Assembly: GCA_904502075.1 (NCBI GenBank)
Contig: CAJGDL010000030.1
Coordinates: 1 to 15,315 of the forward strand
Direction of reading: 5' to 3'
DNA length: 15,315 nt
Source of the DNA: an uncultured Alistipes sp.
GTDB taxonomy: Bacteria; Bacteroidota; Bacteroidia; Bacteroidales; Rikenellaceae
Under the pieces are notes generated by a model. The model was not told the DNA's origin. It worked only from the letters and a program-made list of their open reading frames with translations, and searched no databases. Below are positions 14,447 through 15,315 of the stretch, piece after piece. A program made the translations under genes and the position numbers. Position 1 is the stretch's first letter. Every line of letters starts with the position of its first letter.

Positions 14447-14553
14447 GTCTTTTTCAAGAGAATCACCCTGCCTCCCCCAATAAAATCCCACGCTACATAA
14501 TAAATTGCCCCGCAGATGCGTTTGGGAGGAAAACCATGCAACTTTAACAAATG

Positions 14554-14587
14554 TTTGCCTATGAAGCATTTCGTCGCATAAAACTTG
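14554..14587 (+). promoter_or_regulatory. Possible promoter for the DegP/HtrA-family gene
   Basis: TTTG (14554-14557) is followed 21 bases later by TAAAACTTG (14579-14587). This resembles the TAnnTTTG element, but with one extra base and a C in place of T. The match is imperfect; it could instead be read by an alternative sigma factor. It lies about 20 bases before the ATG at 14607. Confidence 0.35.
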
Positions 14588-14606
14588 TAACTAAAAGACG
14601 AAACTT

Positions 14607-15315
14607 ATGAGAAGATTATTTGGATTTTTGGTGCCGGTGGCCGTGGCGGCCGCCGTCGGAGGGGTTACGGCATGGACGATAACCCGCAATACGGAGCAGC
14701 AGATCGCCTACATCGAGCGTGAAGTGGAGCGCACCCCGCAACTCGGGGCCCAATTTACCGCCTACGAGCAGGGCAAGTATCCCGACCTCACCTATGCGGC
14801 CGAAAATGCCGTGAAGGCGGTGGTCAATATCGAGGCTGTGCAGGAGGTGGCTGTGCGTCGTCCCCAGGGCTGGGACCCCTTCCTCGAGTTCTTTGGCCTG
14901 CCGCAGGGCTATGGCGAGGGTCGCCCCGAGGTGCGTGAGCGCAAGGCCGGAGGGTCGGGTGTGATTATCTCGGAGGATGGCTATATCGTCACGAACAACC
15001 ATGTGGTGGACGAGGCCACCAAACTGCGAGTGACGCTCAATGACGGCCGTTCGTTCGAGGCCAAACTCATCGGTAAGGATCCCGCCACGGATGTAGCCCT
15101 CATCAAGATCGAGGCCGAGGGGCTTCCGACCCTTGCTTTCGGAAGTTCCGATGCCCTGCGTCTGGGCGAGTGGGTGCTGGCTATCGGTTCCCCCTTCGAC
15201 CTGCGGCAGACCATTACGGCCGGCATCGTGAGTGCCAAGGCCCGCACCTTGGGGGTGATCCCCAGCGAGTTCCGTATCGAGAGTTTTATCCAGACCGATG
15301 CGGCTGTCAATCCCG
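14607..15315 (+). CDS. DegP/HtrA-family periplasmic serine protease (3' end outside window)
   Basis: DegP-type proteases degrade or hold misfolded periplasmic and outer-membrane proteins. The first 236 codons are present and the frame runs off the window. An N-terminal hydrophobic segment (about 4-25) is a signal peptide or anchor. The trypsin-like domain starts at about 60: AGGSGVIISEDGYIVTNNHVV (114-134) carries catalytic His132, DPATDVALIKIE (158-169) carries catalytic Asp162, and IGSPFDLRQTITAGIVSA (193-210) is the usual strand pair. The visible part ends IQTDAAVNP, directly before the expected GNSGG serine motif, so the catalytic Ser and any PDZ domains lie outside. A Gln/Gly/Pro loop at 86-106 matches the LA loop of the Do subfamily. 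The neighbouring surA set fits a shared envelope quality-control role. Confidence 0.93.
   Translation, partial: MRRLFGFLVPVAVAAAVGGVTAWTITRNTEQQIAYIEREVERTPQLGAQFTAYEQGKYPDLTYAAENAVKAVVNIEAVQEVAVRRPQGWDPFLEFFGLPQGYGEGRPEVRERKAGGSGVIISEDGYIVTNNHVVDEATKLRVTLNDGRSFEAKLIGKDPATDVALIKIEAEGLPTLAFGSSDALRLGEWVLAIGSPFDLRQTITAGIVSAKARTLGVIPSEFRIESFIQTDAAVNP

Noticed and set aside
14471..14528. CCTCCC and GGGAGG as a long-loop inverted repeat upstream of the DegP/HtrA gene
   Set aside because: Only six bases pair, across a loop of over 40 bases with no supporting pairs, so it is not distinguishable from chance.

Overview
The window looks like a chromosomal piece of a GC-rich Bacteroidales, most like Alistipes or a relative. 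That placement is inferred from gene content and is not proven. The evidence is: a DUF5683 protein beside parAB and a MltD-type transglycosylase, an OstA-like protein beside SurA-type chaperones, a lipoprotein with a Cys-Ser-Ser-Asp-Asp export-type start, weak or absent Shine-Dalgarno sequences, and promoters of the Bacteroidetes form (TTTG, about 20 bases, TAnnTTTG). Two such promoters are perfect matches with a 20-base spacer. No rRNA, tRNA, CRISPR array, insertion sequence or prophage gene was seen.

Layout, left to right. Bases 2-88 hold the last 28 codons of an unidentified plus-strand gene. A bidirectional terminator (142-180) follows, nested inside an imperfect 28-bp inverted repeat (85-112 and 203-230). 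Bases 254-6022 are a tight minus-strand operon, in transcription order parA, parB, a DUF5683 envelope protein, a MltD-like lytic transglycosylase and mnmE. Its junctions are 1-bp overlaps or gaps of 14-27 bp, and one promoter stands upstream of parA. The 328-bp divergent spacer (6023-6350) separates it from plus-strand genes: a CPBP (Rce1-like) intramembrane protease, then a three-gene set of a SurA-related lipoprotein, SurA and a long OstA/LptA-like protein. After a strong terminator comes a single-gene unit for an acidic, tyrosine-rich lipoprotein built from four related domains, with its own consensus promoter and terminator. The window ends inside a DegP/HtrA-family protease gene, cut before its catalytic serine.

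How the genes fit together. The minus-strand operon joins chromosome segregation (ParA/ParB) to cell-wall and envelope work (transglycosylase, DUF5683) and tRNA wobble modification (MnmE). The plus-strand genes read as an envelope biogenesis and quality-control neighbourhood: SurA-type chaperones escort outer-membrane proteins, the OstA-like protein probably takes part in lipopolysaccharide transport, and DegP handles misfolded periplasmic proteins. I see no clearly new defence or mobile system. The less ordinary items are the nested repeat at the left edge, the internal duplication in DUF5683, the roughly 310-residue insertion that splits the OstA-like protein, the Asp-Ser-Leu repeats shared by those two proteins, and the four-domain lipoprotein.
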